Assembly: GCA_036250225.1 (NCBI GenBank)
Contig: JAPZLL010000042.1
Span: 266,462-330,461, forward strand
Source: Cercophora sp. LCS_1
Lineage: Eukaryota; Ascomycota; Sordariomycetes; Sordariales; Lasiosphaeriaceae
Direction: 5' to 3'
Length of the DNA stretch: 64,000 bases
The position numbers and the translations under genes were made by a program. The notes under the pieces are model-generated. The model saw only the letters and a list, made by a program, of their open reading frames with translations. It was not told the DNA's origin and searched no databases. The stretch's first letter is position 1, and each line of letters begins with the position of its first letter. This document shows, piece by piece, positions 31,621 through 43,344 of the stretch.

Positions 31621-32690
31621 CAGAGTCTCACCGCCACAAGCGCCACGCCAGGGTGTCACACCCATGGGTTAGATCAACGGCTTCCATTTCAGACGCCAGA
31701 TGACCCTGCCAAGCCGCTAGACAGCCCTGAGACCTGGCCAATCCCCCAATGCCACACTAACCCTAACCCTGACCGTGTGACACCGTGGAAGCGATTCGCC
31801 GTTTCCCCGCTTCAACAACAAGAGTAGGAAAATGATTGCTAGCCCAGCGAGGTGGATTAGGCCGGAGACCACTATCCCCTTGCTTTTTTTTTTTTTGGCT
31901 CCGGTGCCGGTGCCCTTGTATTTTGTCGAAGCAGTAGGTTCGATATCGTTTTCCAAACCCATGGAAACAATTGTGTTTTGGATTCTTAGGAATAGCTTCT
32001 GATGGGCAGTTTCATGAATCGGTCTCGTCATCCTGAAAAAGACAAGGCCAATCTCGTCCCCAAAAAAAGGTAATGCGGCCAGGGTAGATTCCGTTTAGGG
32101 CATCGAGGTGTGCTTTGGTAGCGTTATCATAGATGAGCGTATCTTGGGTTGAACTCCTTTGGTCCAGTAGGGCCTGGAGTTGTTCAGCGTGTGTGTGTAT
32201 TGTAGCAATGCTGTCGATATTGGGAATTGGGGAGAACAGTGACGCCAGCGAGACCAAACTGTTCGGCTGGATCGGGAGACTCTTGAGACAGGCCAGAGCT
32301 GTCAGCTGCTGAAGGACGCTGCGCAGCTAATCGAGAGGAACGACGAGAAGGGTAGGGAGGTGGACGACGATAAGAAGAGAGAGGAGGGCGACGAGAAGGA
32401 GAGGGAGGCATGATGGGATGCTGAGAAGTGAAAGGGAAAGGGAAAGAGGAAAAAAAATAGGGGCAGTCATTTATGATAACGTACCTGCTGCCATGGCCAT
32501 CGGGCGTCGGGTGGATGAGATTCGGGTGGATCAAAGACGGCACCCGGTGGATGAAAGGAATCCGTTTTTGTCAAAGCATTCTGAGACGCATCACAATGAT
32601 TGGGGTGGCTCCAGCTGGTCGTCGCGCGCCGCGAATGTTGGAGGAAACGGCGTGGTGACTCCATTGACAGTTGTGGAGTCGACAGGAGAT

Positions 32691-34060
32691 GCGAATTGAG
32701 CTCGACGATTCGAGTTCAACGACGATGGAGTCAGGCGGCGAGTGGTTGGTGACGGAATGCGAATAGCTCTTGCACAACGCCAAACTAGAAGATGCCCAAG
32801 ATGAATACGAGGCCATCTCATATGTTTGGGGCAACCCGAACGATCGAGTCGAGATCAAGTGCGATGGCAAGCCAATCCAAGTCACTGTGAGTCTCGCCGA
32901 TACTTTGCGAGCCCTACGAGGCCGAACCACCCCGAGGCGCCTGTGGGCAGACGCCATCTGCATCAGCCAGGGCGATGTCCAGGAGAATAACCATCAGGCC
33001 CAGTTTATGGGCAAGATCTACGAGTATGCCCGCCAGGTGATCGTGTGGCTGGGTAACGACACCGGGTTGCTCAGAGCTGCTTTCAGACCATTCCAGAAAT
33101 GAACAGCTATTTGAGTTCACTTCTTGGTGATGACTTGTAGAGACGGGTGATATGCCCTCCATCGACAGCCTCCAGCCACGTTTTTCGGAATCGTCATTCG
33201 GCGTGCCGTTGGGGAGCTGCTAGGGTTTCCCCGGCCCCAAAGAGTATGGGTTGTCCAAGAGGTCGCTGTCGCCAAAGTCTGCATCGTGAAATGGGGAGAT
33301 CACTCACTGGGCGTGGAGCAACTGGCCGAGATCATCCTCTGGCTCTCCATCAAGCCTGAGTTGTTTTCGCTCGTACCCAGTACAGGGCATTCGCCTCTCA
33401 CGGCATACGCCAATCTTCTTTTCTTTGGATACCAGACTTATGTGCGGGAGAACATGCCAACATGGCTATCCTTGAGGAGTTTACGCCTTACTGCTGCGGT
33501 CAACGAGACCGCCAGGGGAACCAAATGGCAGCTGTTGGATATCCTGACCCTCGGGAGGGGCCTACGTGCAACCTTGGCTGTGGACCACGTGTACGCCTTC
33601 TTGGGAAATCCCCTGGCGCGCGTAGGACCTAGCGACAGGCTCGTCTGATGGGCCGCCAACAGACGAATTCGTGGCCTCGGCGAGACAGAATCTCGATGCT
33701 TGTCGTCGACATGTCGAACACCAGAAAGGAGTTGCTTGTGGCAAATTATCGACGACATCTTTAGCATCATACAACCTTGAAAACGAGCAAAGCTACCTTT
33801 GGGACTCGAAGTTGACCGCTAGTCGAAGCCCCTCAACAACCCGCGGTCACCGCCTGGTTCTCGGCCCGCCATTTTCACGAAAAGGTGATGTGTGTTGCGC
33901 CATACGCGGAAGCACAGTTCCATATGTTGTCCGGCCCACGAGCCAGGCTGGCAAGTATAGGCTTGTGGGGGCGGCTTATGTCCATGGCGTCATGAACGGC
34001 GAGCTGGTGCAAGGCAAGGCGTCGGACACCGGACTCTGGGAGGACATCGCACTTGTATGA
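32691..34060 (+). pseudogene. broken HET-domain gene (het-6 type)
   Basis: The main frame reads, after an in-frame TAG at 32764, LLHNAKLEDAQDEYEAISYV, WGNPNDRVEIKCDG, LADTLRALRGRTTPRRLWAD, AICISQGDVQENNHQAQFMG and YARQVIVWLGND: the het-6-type HET core. It then meets TGA stops from 33100. A second frame gives TGDMPSIDSLQPRFSESSFG. At a GGGG run near 33212 the first frame resumes as ELLGFPRPQRVWVVQEVAVA and stays open to 33648. The closing module (GDVCCAIRGSTVPYVVRP then YRLVGAAYVHGVMNGE) is in the frame ending at 34060. The TAG, the shift at the homopolymer and the missing joins make a pseudogene most likely, though all parts are in order and some breaks could be introns. Confidence 0.75.
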
Positions 34061-35284
34061 TCCGATCCGAGAAGGAAGATTGGTGTTTCGTCTATTGCTT
34101 ATGTGAATATTCCTCTTTAACATATGTTTTTCTAATGGTCATGAGCACATCGGACAGGACACAGCCCACCGAGTGAGTTTGCCTTAGTGGGAGACCAGCA
34201 CAAGACCTGCCAGGATGAAGGCTTGGTGTTGAGAACGTGATAGGCTCTTGCCCTTGAGCCGAACTTGCATCGCCCCGTTGGACGAGCTTGACTCCAGTGG
34301 CGAGTCGACTGCCATTTTGGCAAATTCAACCCACAACGCATAATGTGGAAATATTCTGAGGAAAGAGTCGAAGACGGCTGGAGGAAGACTGGTGTCTTGG
34401 ATGACCAGCAACGCAGGAGAGTCACGTGCTGGCGGATTCAACACCAGGCATTCATCCCCTTTGCATCATTTGCTCTGGGACTTACCGTGCCATTGGGCAC
34501 CATATTTTGTATTGGTATCTCGATGGGAAAAGAGCAGACGGCTGAGAAGTAGGCCTCAAGTCTACGGGTAGGAGACGATCTTGAACAACAAGCCGTTTGG
34601 CTGCGTGGATGGTCAAAAGGATGTGTGTGATTGTGTGTGTTCTGGCTCTGGAAGAGGCCAGAAAGCAGTGGTTTTAAGGGTCCCAAATGGGGGCCCTCAC
34701 AACCATCTGCCGGCCTGTGGGAAAGAATCCCCTCTCTGTTATCTACAGGCCGAAACGGCCATCTAGGCACTCGCAACTAGTTGATGGAGAGTTCACCTCT
34801 CCAGGGGTGGCTAGAGGCTTGGCTGCGGTCGTGAGGCTTGGCATAGCTGGACCGGACAGAAAAGTCACTTCAGCCCTTGGACACGAGCTAGCGACCTACA
34901 ATTCTGGCTTCATTGTCTCCCCGTAATTAGCTTCTGTCCTTGGCATCTATCACAAACCCCACCTTTTCGTAAGGCTCTGGTCTTGGCTTCCAAATCACGC
35001 ATCAAACTATCAACCTACGCTTGATCCGGAAATTGGCTCGTCACATTTATTGAATTTGACAAAAGTGGCGCTTTAGCTGCCTAAATTAAGACATCCATGA
35101 TCTGATCGAGCTTGACCGTGCGTCGCCCGCAACAGGGATATGACGAACATTTGCACCCTTGGGTCACAACCATTTGGGACCAAAAAATCGCCGCGCTCAG
35201 TGCCTTTTCCTTGCGCAAACTTTTGCTACTACCGTCGCGCAATTCGGCCATCCCGGGTACTGCATCAACACAGCCGGGCATAAA
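34061..35284. other. intergenic region, nothing recognised
   Basis: About 1.2 kb without a supported gene. The membrane-protein frame downstream is open from 35159, but the first ATG is at 35285. Confidence 0.45.
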
Positions 35285-37162
35285 ATGCAGCCTTCAAACT
35301 CCATCTTTGTCAAGACGGTGATTCCCGTGTGGGAAAACTTCATCAAGTCTCTGATATTCCGCATGGCGGAGCTCTTGCTGGCATTCGCAACTTGGAAAGC
35401 ATTCTCGTTGCTCGCAGCTACGCAAAACCGCTTTACATCCTATCTTGTCTTCACCGAAGCTCCCATTCAGAAGGCGCACTTCATCTGGTCCCGCGGCATG
35501 TCCAAGGATGCGCTTCTCGTCGGTTCATTCAGCATCCTCTACGCTGCGTCCCAGTTATACGGAACATTGTTATGGGCACTCGATGCTCCCGGTCACGTTG
35601 TCCAGACACACCTTACTCCAGCCTCATCCATCTCAGCATCCATCCTCGACAACCCAGGCTACGTTGTGACGTACACGGTGAGCCCAGACGCCCTCGATAT
35701 TACCGATGCGGACTTGGCTGCGGCGCTGAGTGCCAACTTGTTCCAGCGCGACGCCAACATTACTTTGACGGCATCATTTGATCAAGGTGTACCGGACCCT
35801 GCGCCAACTCCCCCGAGACCAAGCGCCGGGCCAAGAATCTGGCTGGACGATAAAGGCTGGTCGATCAGCACGGATACAGGATTTCACACGGGATACCATT
35901 TTGGCGCATCAGACGCTCTCGATCGACTATTCAGCTGCGAGTATGCGGACATCGACCAGCCCACCTTGATGCAAGGCTACGATTCGATGAGATATTACAA
36001 CTGCACCTTCGACAACGAATGGACCCCAGATTTGATCGATAAGCCGGTTGGGACGCCCAACGTGTATTGGAGCGAGGCTGCGGAATCAGAATACATCGTC
36101 GGCACCATCCCTCCTGCGAAACATGACCCCTGGGCATACGCAGGGGTCTCGTCCGGGACTGATGTCCGGCTGCACATGTTCACAGTCACAAAGGGCTACC
36201 GGAGGCACACCCTTCTGTCCACTGTCGCAAAAGCCTCGGTGGTGGCAAGGGCCAACCAGTTTGTTCCTCAGGGCGAGATGGAAAGTCTCATGCGGAGAAT
36301 GACGCCAACGGATCCAGCGGTAGACCGGGAGGAAGAGGAACAGGGATTTCATCTGATAGCGGAGACGTTGATGGCTGCCCAGACGAACAACAAAAGTGCC
36401 GCACTCGGGGTTGTCCAGGCAGATAAACAGCACATCTTGGAGGCTTTCTTTGAGTTTTTGTCATTCGATATTGTGCCAGGAGAAACCGCCGCCAGCCTGT
36501 TCCGTATCACTAGCGTCAACATCACCCTACTAAAGTCGGAGACTATCTCCACGCCCCCGACCCCGTTTGAGCCGTGCAGTAACGCATGGGCGAATCGTGC
36601 ATTAGGCGGGAAGGTCAAAAGCACATCCTGCTCCGGAGGCGATCATCGTCACGATGGTCCCACCGAATTTGGCCAAGCCGACACCAGCGCTGTTCTGCAT
36701 CTGGATGGCTTCGACCGGCCGCCGTATGCGTCGACAGACGAGGCGATGAACCCCTTGCTGTGGACGTGGGTTTCCCAGAATACTGACAAGTTGACAAAGT
36801 TGCTCTTGTCCCGCGGTTACATCCTCGGTCTGGATCCAAAGTTAGTTACAGTACAGCTCGCGGCAGCCATCCCGGGGATTTCCTATCTTCAAGTGTTCAT
36901 GGTTGTGCTCGCGGCCGTGTTGGCCATCATCAGCTGGGCCGGCTTGTGGATTTTCGCGTCTGGCTATTGGGCGTCCTCTTTCTTGGCCAGTCTTCTCACC
37001 GTAACTGGTGCCGGCTCAAGCAGCAAGAACGACGTCCCCATTGTTTGCAAGTATCCCGATATTCAACTTGAGGGGGAGATCTCGGACGGGAGCATGAGAT
37101 TGAGGACGGACACTGGCACCTTTGCGCTTCTGGATGCCAATAATCCGAAAGCACATGGATAA
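35285..37162 (+). CDS. large fungal membrane protein with extracellular central domain, function unknown
   Basis: Single-exon frame of 625 residues from the ATG at 35285 (MQPSNSIFVKTVIPVW). Hydrophobic segments near the start (AELLLAFATWKAFSLLA and ALLVGSFSILYAASQLYGTL) and one near the end (VFMVVLAAVLAIISWAGLWI) bracket about 450 mostly polar residues with sequons such as NIT, NCT and NKS and scattered cysteines. That suggests an extracytosolic loop domain followed by a short cytosolic tail. I recall similar uncharacterised long proteins in Sordariomycetes but cannot name a family. The frame is intact and codon use matches neighbouring genes. Confidence 0.7.
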   Translation: MQPSNSIFVKTVIPVWENFIKSLIFRMAELLLAFATWKAFSLLAATQNRFTSYLVFTEAPIQKAHFIWSRGMSKDALLVGSFSILYAASQLYGTLLWALDAPGHVVQTHLTPASSISASILDNPGYVVTYTVSPDALDITDADLAAALSANLFQRDANITLTASFDQGVPDPAPTPPRPSAGPRIWLDDKGWSISTDTGFHTGYHFGASDALDRLFSCEYADIDQPTLMQGYDSMRYYNCTFDNEWTPDLIDKPVGTPNVYWSEAAESEYIVGTIPPAKHDPWAYAGVSSGTDVRLHMFTVTKGYRRHTLLSTVAKASVVARANQFVPQGEMESLMRRMTPTDPAVDREEEEQGFHLIAETLMAAQTNNKSAALGVVQADKQHILEAFFEFLSFDIVPGETAASLFRITSVNITLLKSETISTPPTPFEPCSNAWANRALGGKVKSTSCSGGDHRHDGPTEFGQADTSAVLHLDGFDRPPYASTDEAMNPLLWTWVSQNTDKLTKLLLSRGYILGLDPKLVTVQLAAAIPGISYLQVFMVVLAAVLAIISWAGLWIFASGYWASSFLASLLTVTGAGSSSKNDVPIVCKYPDIQLEGEISDGSMRLRTDTGTFALLDANNPKAHG

Positions 37163-37281
37163 GCCGGCGTGGAGATTGAGTGCAGTTAGACTAGATACAT
37201 ACAGATGATATGGGAACGCCGCATCCAGGTAACGTGGGTGAGCTAGTACTGTTCCAAGAAGGCTGACTTAACATCCCCAAC

Positions 37282-37548
37282 ATGTTCAACAACGTAGTCA
37301 TTCGCCTTATCGAAGGCACCAACATCGACAAACGACGGAACACAATTACGCTAACCCATGACCTCCATAGCTGGTTTGCAACTTTAGTATCTTATTTCGA
37401 GCCTTTACTGGATCAAGAGCAGACCCATTGGATTCGGTCATCTCTCCACCTTATTATTACGCCAGATCTTCCTGTGGTACGTAAGCTCGACCTCACCGAG
37501 GGCCGGGCTTTTGAATTCCCTTCTCAGCGCAGCTTGGCGCTCTGGTGA
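37282..37548 (+). pseudogene. C-terminal relic of a fungal HNH-nuclease-domain protein
   Basis: The frame reads IEGTNIDKRRNTITLTHDLH, SWFATLVSYFEPLLDQEQTH and VVRKLDLTEGRAFEFPSQRS, ending LALW. This pattern (N.ITL..D.H..F....YFEP....HTY.I.......PV.R.L.L...R....PS.RLLA) is the end of the large family of fungal proteins with an HNH_2-type domain. The first His/Asn part is missing, no longer gene surrounds it, and conserved positions are altered. Remnant inferred; role of the parent family unknown. Confidence 0.5.
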
Positions 37549-37963
37549 GCAGAAATACTAGTTGAGCTTGGTCAGACTGCCAAGTAATTCAAAGTTACCT
37601 AAGCTGCAAAATCTCTCAGTTGTTGACGCGTTCACCCGTTCAACATCCACCGTGGGATGGAGTTTAACCAGCCCGACTCGCTGACAGTACGTCCAATCGT
37701 GAGCCGCATTAGCCCTGTTTCTACGATACAACGAGGGACAAAGCTTCTCCACCCTTTGAATGGTCCTCACCTCAGCTGAACACCCCGAATCGAAGTCCGA
37801 AATCTCCTGACAACATCATATGTCTTCAGCGAAATTCTCCAATCGGAAGGTCTCAGAGGATCTCGGATAATGACATGGATCAAACCCCGGGGTTGATAAA
37901 TAGCCTGGTCCACAATCCGACATTTACCGCACATTTTACCGGGTGGTAGGACAACCTTGGTGG
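37549..37963. other. intergenic region before the GMC gene
   Basis: Nothing recognised apart from the promoter of the downstream gene. Confidence 0.4.
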
Positions 37964-37969
37964 TATATA
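37964..37969 (+). promoter_or_regulatory. TATA-like box of the GMC oxidoreductase gene
   Basis: TATATA 83 bp before the ATG at 38047. Confidence 0.4.
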
Positions 37970-38046
37970 GGCCCTCGATGGAGCCATGTTGACACTGCCA
38001 GTATTCCTAACCCCACAATTCTTCCCGTCGCGCTAACTAGGTGATC

Positions 38047-39982
38047 ATGAAGCGGCAGTTCGCTCTCCCCCTTTTGGTACTGTCGCAGGTCAGTCACTGC
38101 ACCGTGAAGGCTTCTGGACTTGCCACAATCGTGTCACCCCAGACCGCGAGCAATACCAGCTATGACTTCATCGTCGTGGGCGGCGGCATTTCTGGACTAA
38201 CGGTGGCCGATCGGCTGACAGAAGACTTATCAGGTACGTTTGCTCAAGTATACCCCTCACGCATATGATCTAACAATTTTGGCAGTCAAGGTTTTGGTGA
38301 TCGAAGCTGGGCCGTTCGACAAGGACGAAGCGAGCGTCTTGATGCCCGGTGCCTATTTCCCGGTGCCGTATCTGTGGATTCCCTTGCCAAGTACTCCCCA
38401 AACAGCTCTCAATGGCAGAACGTTCAATGTCCCCGCAGGGAAGGTTGTAGGGGGAGGTTCCGTCGTCAACGCCATGGTGTTTGTGCGGCCCGGAAAGGAA
38501 GAGTTGCAAGCATGGGAGAAGCTGGGAGCAAAGGGTTGGGACTGGGACTCACTTTTGCCGTATTACAAAAAGAGCGAGAACCATACCGCACCCGACCCCG
38601 ACTTTGCGCGACGAGCCAACTTCTCTTATTCGGAAGACGTCCACGGACATGATGGGCCCGTCCAGGTTTCCTTTCCCAACTTCTATTATCCAGCCAGTGG
38701 TAACTGGCTTGAGGCTGCAGCCTCATCTGGTATCAGCATCTCCGGGGATCCCAACGACGGCACCGCACAAGGAGTATGCTACTTCCCTTCCGCAACCGAC
38801 ACCACCACCAGGACACGCAGTCATGCGCGCCTCAACCACTACACCCGCATCCAACCACGTCCCAACTATCACATCCTCGCCTCTCACACTGTCTCCAAAG
38901 TTCTCTTCAAAGACAAAGTTGCCGTTGGGGTTGAATACCAACCTTCCACAGGCGGACCACCCCTCACAGCTCTCGCAACAAAGGAAGTCCTCCTCGCCGC
39001 CGGCGCGGTCCACACCCCTCAAATCCTCCAACTCTCCGGCATCGGCCCCGCGTCCCTCCTCTCGAAATTTTCCATCCCTCTTCATGCCGATCTCCCAGGC
39101 GTAGGCGCCAACTTCCACGACCAACCCGCTCTTCTCATCCCCTACAACACCACCAACAACATCTCCCCCAACTTTGGTTCCCTCAGCGACCCAGCATACG
39201 ATGCCTCGGCCAAGAAACTCTACGAAGACGCCCGCACGGGTCCCTATGTCATCACCCGCGGTCTGAGCACCAACCTCGCTGTTCCTCCCCTTCGAGACGT
39301 CACTCCAACATGGAAAAACGTCGTCGCCGCGGCAAGAGACGCTGATCCGGTGAAATACCTCCCCAAAGACACGCATCCTACCGTTATAGAGGGGTATAAA
39401 CGCCAGCGGGAGTTAACGCTGCAGCAACTCGAGGGGAATACATCGGTGCATATGCTCTCATGGAACACGCACTCGGAAGCGAGGATTTACTTTCTCCGAC
39501 CGTTTAGTCGTGGGACGGTGGTGATTAACAGCACTGACGTGTTGACACAGCCGTTGATTGACTTTCGGACCATGTCTGATCCGGTGGATGTTGAGTTGAT
39601 GTTGACGGCGTTGAAGAAGAATAGGGAGATCATGGCCCGGCCGAGCATGGCTGCTTTGGGAATTCGGGAGGTTAGCCCGTTTGGCGAGGGGATTACGGAT
39701 GAGCGGGAGTTGAAAGAGTTGTTGAGGGGTGTTGTGGATCCATCGAGCGCGCATCAGTGTTGTACTGCGGCGATGATGCCGAGGGAGCTCGGCGGGGTGG
39801 TGGATGAGAAGATGAGAGTGTATGGGGTGGAGGGCCTGAGGGTTATTGATACGAGTTTTTGGCCCATGGTTTTGACGAGCGCCCCAACGGCGACGACGTA
39901 CGCGGCTGGGGAGAAGATTGCGGACGAGATCAAGAGAGAGCATGGGCTGGGGGGGTTCGGGGACGGTGTACCGAGGACGTGA
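38047..39982 (+). CDS. secreted GMC (glucose-methanol-choline) FAD oxidoreductase
   Basis: Exons 38047-38233 and 38286-39982 (intron 52 bp, donor GTACGT) join in frame at DLS/VKVLVIEAGP to give 627 residues. MKRQFALPLLVLSQVSHCTV is a plausible signal peptide. FAD-binding YDFIVVGGGISGL is at about 39-51, followed by EAGP, the GMC signature GKVVGGGSVVNAMVFVRPG, the second signature GAVHTPQILQLSGIGP, and the C-terminal SSAHQCCTAAMMP with the usual catalytic His. Family members oxidise alcohols, including aryl alcohols and sugars, and make H2O2. In the last block (FWPMVLTSAPTATTYAAGEK) the position normally holding a second catalytic His/Asn is Ala by my alignment. Substrate cannot be told. Confidence 0.9.
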
Positions 39983-40196
39983 TACCGGGGCATTTCAACA
40001 AAATTAGAGAGAAAGGAACATGAATGCAATGCCCCTAGGCACAAAATAGCTCGTCAACTTGGATGTTTGATCAGTCAAAAAGGTCTGACTCTGTTTTTTT
40101 CTGATATCTGGCCGTGTGGCTTTTTCTGAGCCTTACAAGTGATCTGAGCTACCACGTATTCGATCCATTGTTGGCACTAGCTCGAGTAATGAAATT

Positions 40197-41990
40197 TCAC
40201 CGTATTGTTATGCCCGTCAACTTGCTCCTCATAAACTCCTCACCACGCATCACACCATGTATTAATGCTGGTCCGACCAACGAAAACACCGCCACTTCCC
40301 CCTCACTTCGAAGCAGCATGGGTGACCTGACGCCTGGCACCAGATATACCTGGTCACCATCCTTCATGTCCAACGGTCCCGAACCAGCGAACCCATTAGG
40401 CATGGCAAACAAACACCTCCCCTCGTCAGCCAACCTATTAACGACTTTCACAACATAATCGAGAATAATAGCATCGCCGTTCATCCCGTCAAGAACTTTC
40501 TCCGTCCAAATGCTGACAAAGGCAGCGACATGGTCTTCGTTTCCAAAGCTAGCTTCACGGGTAACCTTGTCTAGAGCCACAACGTAGTGTTTGTAGATGG
40601 TCTGTCGAAATTGCTGGTGCGCAACGAAGTCGTCTATTGACTCAGTGAAGTCATACGGCGCCGCCCAAGGCTTGCGTGCCACCGTGACTTCTTTCCATCT
40701 ACGAACTTTGCTTCGCGTAGATTTCCATATTTTGTATGTTTTCTCTCTTCGCGGCGGAAACTTGCCTTCGAGGATGGCGAACGATGAGTTGGCGGGGTGT
40801 CGGTAAACAGTTCGAGAGTTGTTCGGGTCCCCTCTTGGGAAGGCCATGTGCATCCACAAGAGGAGTTTATGGAGAGCGGGGGCGAGTTCACTGCGGCTTC
40901 GGGCGTCCGTAAGAGTAGTGAAGCGGAAGCTTGGGCCGATTTTCCCAATAAGCTGACCTTCAACGACCATGCTCAGACCGGAAATGATTAGGGGATGGAA
41001 GGGCCGTGAAGAAGCAGCATGCACATCGTGTAGCTCGTCTTGATAGCGGTTCACCAGCTAAATGTTGGACTAGACTGAATTCTAGTTTGTGAGCTAGGAC
41101 GGCCAGCCGCGCTCCCTGCTCTTGGATCCGCCACTCATGATCAGAGCGACAAAAGCCGGTTCCCAAGCGATGAGATCTCGGAGCATATCCTTGAATACCT
41201 CGCTCGTAGGTTGAGAGTAGTCTGGTGGTGATAGAGAGGCCCCGCTCGCCCTCAGGACCCCCGAGAGTGCAAAGGCTTTGTCCACAGGATTTGAGCTTTC
41301 GCGTTCACGAAGGGTTGTCCAAATGGCAGATACGAATGTCTTTTTAAACTCGCCACGGTGCTCAGACAGGGCGTCGGTGCTGCTTCGATCTAGCCACGTC
41401 TGTGGCCTCCCGAATATGACGAAATTGAGAAAAGTCCTGGAAAATTGATATACCTCGACCGCAAGACCCAACACAAGGAACGCGAAAACAAAAGAAAGAA
41501 TTTTGAAGATCATTATAGCAACATCTGGGTCGTTGTGGCTGAGAGCTCTGAGAAGGACATATGTGAGGCTGTACAACGCCCAGTAAATCAACTGCGCAAA
41601 CGCCACGCAGATCCAGTAGGTCGTCGTCAAGAACAGAGAGTTGTCTCCATGTCGGTTGAAGTCCTGAACGAGCTCCGCAAACGATGTTGCGACTCGGAGT
41701 TCTTCCACACTGCCGGTATCCGAGGGTGGACGGCAAGAGGGACGTGGAAAGCCGAGCCAGATGTCGACAAGAGAGCGCCAAGGGGCAAGCACAGACGTCA
41801 AAGTTGATGACATCTCAGGTTGCTTTACAGCACTGACGATGTCCTCCCATAGGATAAGCTTGTCGCCGTAGAGAAACAGCGAGTTCACCACCCTAAAATC
41901 GACACCATGAATTTCCCTTTCCTTCTTCGGAACTGAACCGTTGCCGCCTTGGCCTGAGCCAGACTGAGCCAGACTGAGCGAGGGAGTCAC
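40197..41990 (-). pseudogene. 5'-truncated HET-family gene with four TAG codons at Trp positions
   Basis: One reading frame runs from 41990 down to the final stop at 40197. It shows VNSLFLYGDKLILWEDIVSA, two membrane-like segments (TYWICVAFAQLIYWALYSL; IMIFKILSFVFAFLVLGL), FALSGVLRASG, then RGWPS. Four TAG codons follow at 41094-41096, 41082-41084, 41070-41072 and 41058-41060, each 12 nt apart. The same frame then continues LVNRYQDELHDVH to the HET closing module GDQVYLVPGVRSPMLLR, FSLVGPALIHGVMRGEEF. The first TAG sits where HET proteins have the Trp of PSW(V/L)x(D/N)W, and the second at the other Trp. The HET domain proper is missing upstream, beside an A/T-rich stretch. No frame-consistent intron removes the stops. 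Confidence 0.75.
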
Positions 41991-43344
41991 AGTTCTGGGC
42001 TGCCTCGGCTACAGTTGCCACGGGTCTAAAATGGCGGTGGAGTTACGGGACCCAGTTTTGGGACCTCTACCACCACCACCTAGCACCACCACCTAGCCGC
42101 GCTTTCCTTCACTCCAACTACAGGAGAAGAAAAAACCTGCAATTTTAAGACGTCGATAAATCATGTATATTATATTCGGATTCCAAAGTGTTGCTCTCGA
42201 CCTTTTCCAGCGTCTCTAAACCCGTTGCGCCCAGGTCGAGTTGTCCATTTTTCTGAACAACTTATTATTGTAGACACTTCTTTCATCAAGCGCAATAATG
42301 ACTAGATAGTACGGCATGTGTCATTACGGTTTAGCGCTACGGCTCGGGATTGCCAAAGGAGGAAAACGTCTGTTACGGAAGTTACCACCATATAAGTTTA
42401 TAAGTACTATAAGGATACCTAATAGTATAGAATGAGATCGCCTAGCCGTAGACTTACCGACGTGCACGGATACTGCCTAGACAGAGATACATAAATAGAA
42501 TTAATAAGGCTAAATATGCGAGGGAAGGAGGACACATTATTAACTTGAATAATGACTTGGGGTGGCGTGAACGACAATGCGCCCAGTATGCGTCGCTTTG
42601 ATCGTTATCTCTCCCAGTATTGGAGCCGAAATATTGACACGGACATGCCCTGGCACCAACAGAGCGCGGGGATCAACGGGGCTTCCGAATCGGCAGATCC
42701 CGCCGTCCACCGGCATCAAATGTTTTGCATGTGGGGTATGGACAGAGATGGTCCATATCTAGATGTCCTCGAATGGCTGCACCCTAGAGTGATCTATGTC
42801 CAATTTTGGACCGCTAGCGATACGGCTAAGCGTAGATTCAATTTTCAAGGCCAAGTAGGTGTTATAAGAGCTAGAGCATACCCGGCCGGCCGGCCAAGGC
42901 AGCAATAAACATGGGAGAGGGGAACATGCTGTCGAAAGAAACCGTTGATCCAGGAGGTCGTCTCCCTCGGTGTACTCTCTAGGGGATCTGGATAGCTGCT
43001 CTCGAGCGCCGCGAGAGCGACTCTTATCTAGTACTGAGTAAGAGCGCCCATGGCGGTCAATGAGCGATACCAATAGACAGGGGTAACAAGGGGTCTAGTC
43101 AGGGGCTCGGAACCCAACTTTCCTACCGACAACTCAGCCACCGAAAGTGGAAAATCCCCGAAGGAAGGAGACATGTTTGTGAAGCAAACAACAAAAAGCA
43201 GTGAAAGCAAAGCAAACTTGAGCTGCCACACAGCGTTGCTTGCACATGGTCAACCTCGCACAGAGCGACACATGGCGATGAGATGAATGGCACTAGATAA
43301 TCCATAGGGTACCCTTGTTGGAAAGCGTATGGCACCTGAACCCT
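41991..43344. other. A/T-rich and gene-poor stretch
   Basis: 42120-42540 is rich in TA and ATA words against a GC-rich surround, as in RIP-affected or decayed transposon DNA; no transposon protein was recognised. An ATG frame at 42552-42908 (118 codons, MTWGGVNDNAPSMRRF...) is unrecognised. CTACCACCACCACCTAGCAC-like short repeats lie near 42060. Confidence 0.5.

Larger units (their letters stand above)
30483..32690. other. 2.2-kb region without a confident gene
   Basis: Contains two diverged copies of a ~200-bp repeat (listed separately). On the minus strand, an ATG at 32411 opens a 76-codon frame (MPPSPSRRPPLSSYRR...RSSRLAAQRP). A shift at about 32250 would continue it as FSPIPNIDSIATIHTHAEQL to 32012. 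I do not recognise it and give it low weight. Confidence 0.4.

Noticed and set aside
31756..31771. TAACCCTAACCCT, telomere-like repeat
   Set aside because: Only two units, in the middle of unique sequence; not evidence for a chromosome end or interstitial telomere.
41058..41096. An intron removing the four TAG codons of the 41-kb HET gene
   Set aside because: No GT donor and AG acceptor around this stretch share a phase that keeps both the PSW side and the NRYQDEL side in frame.
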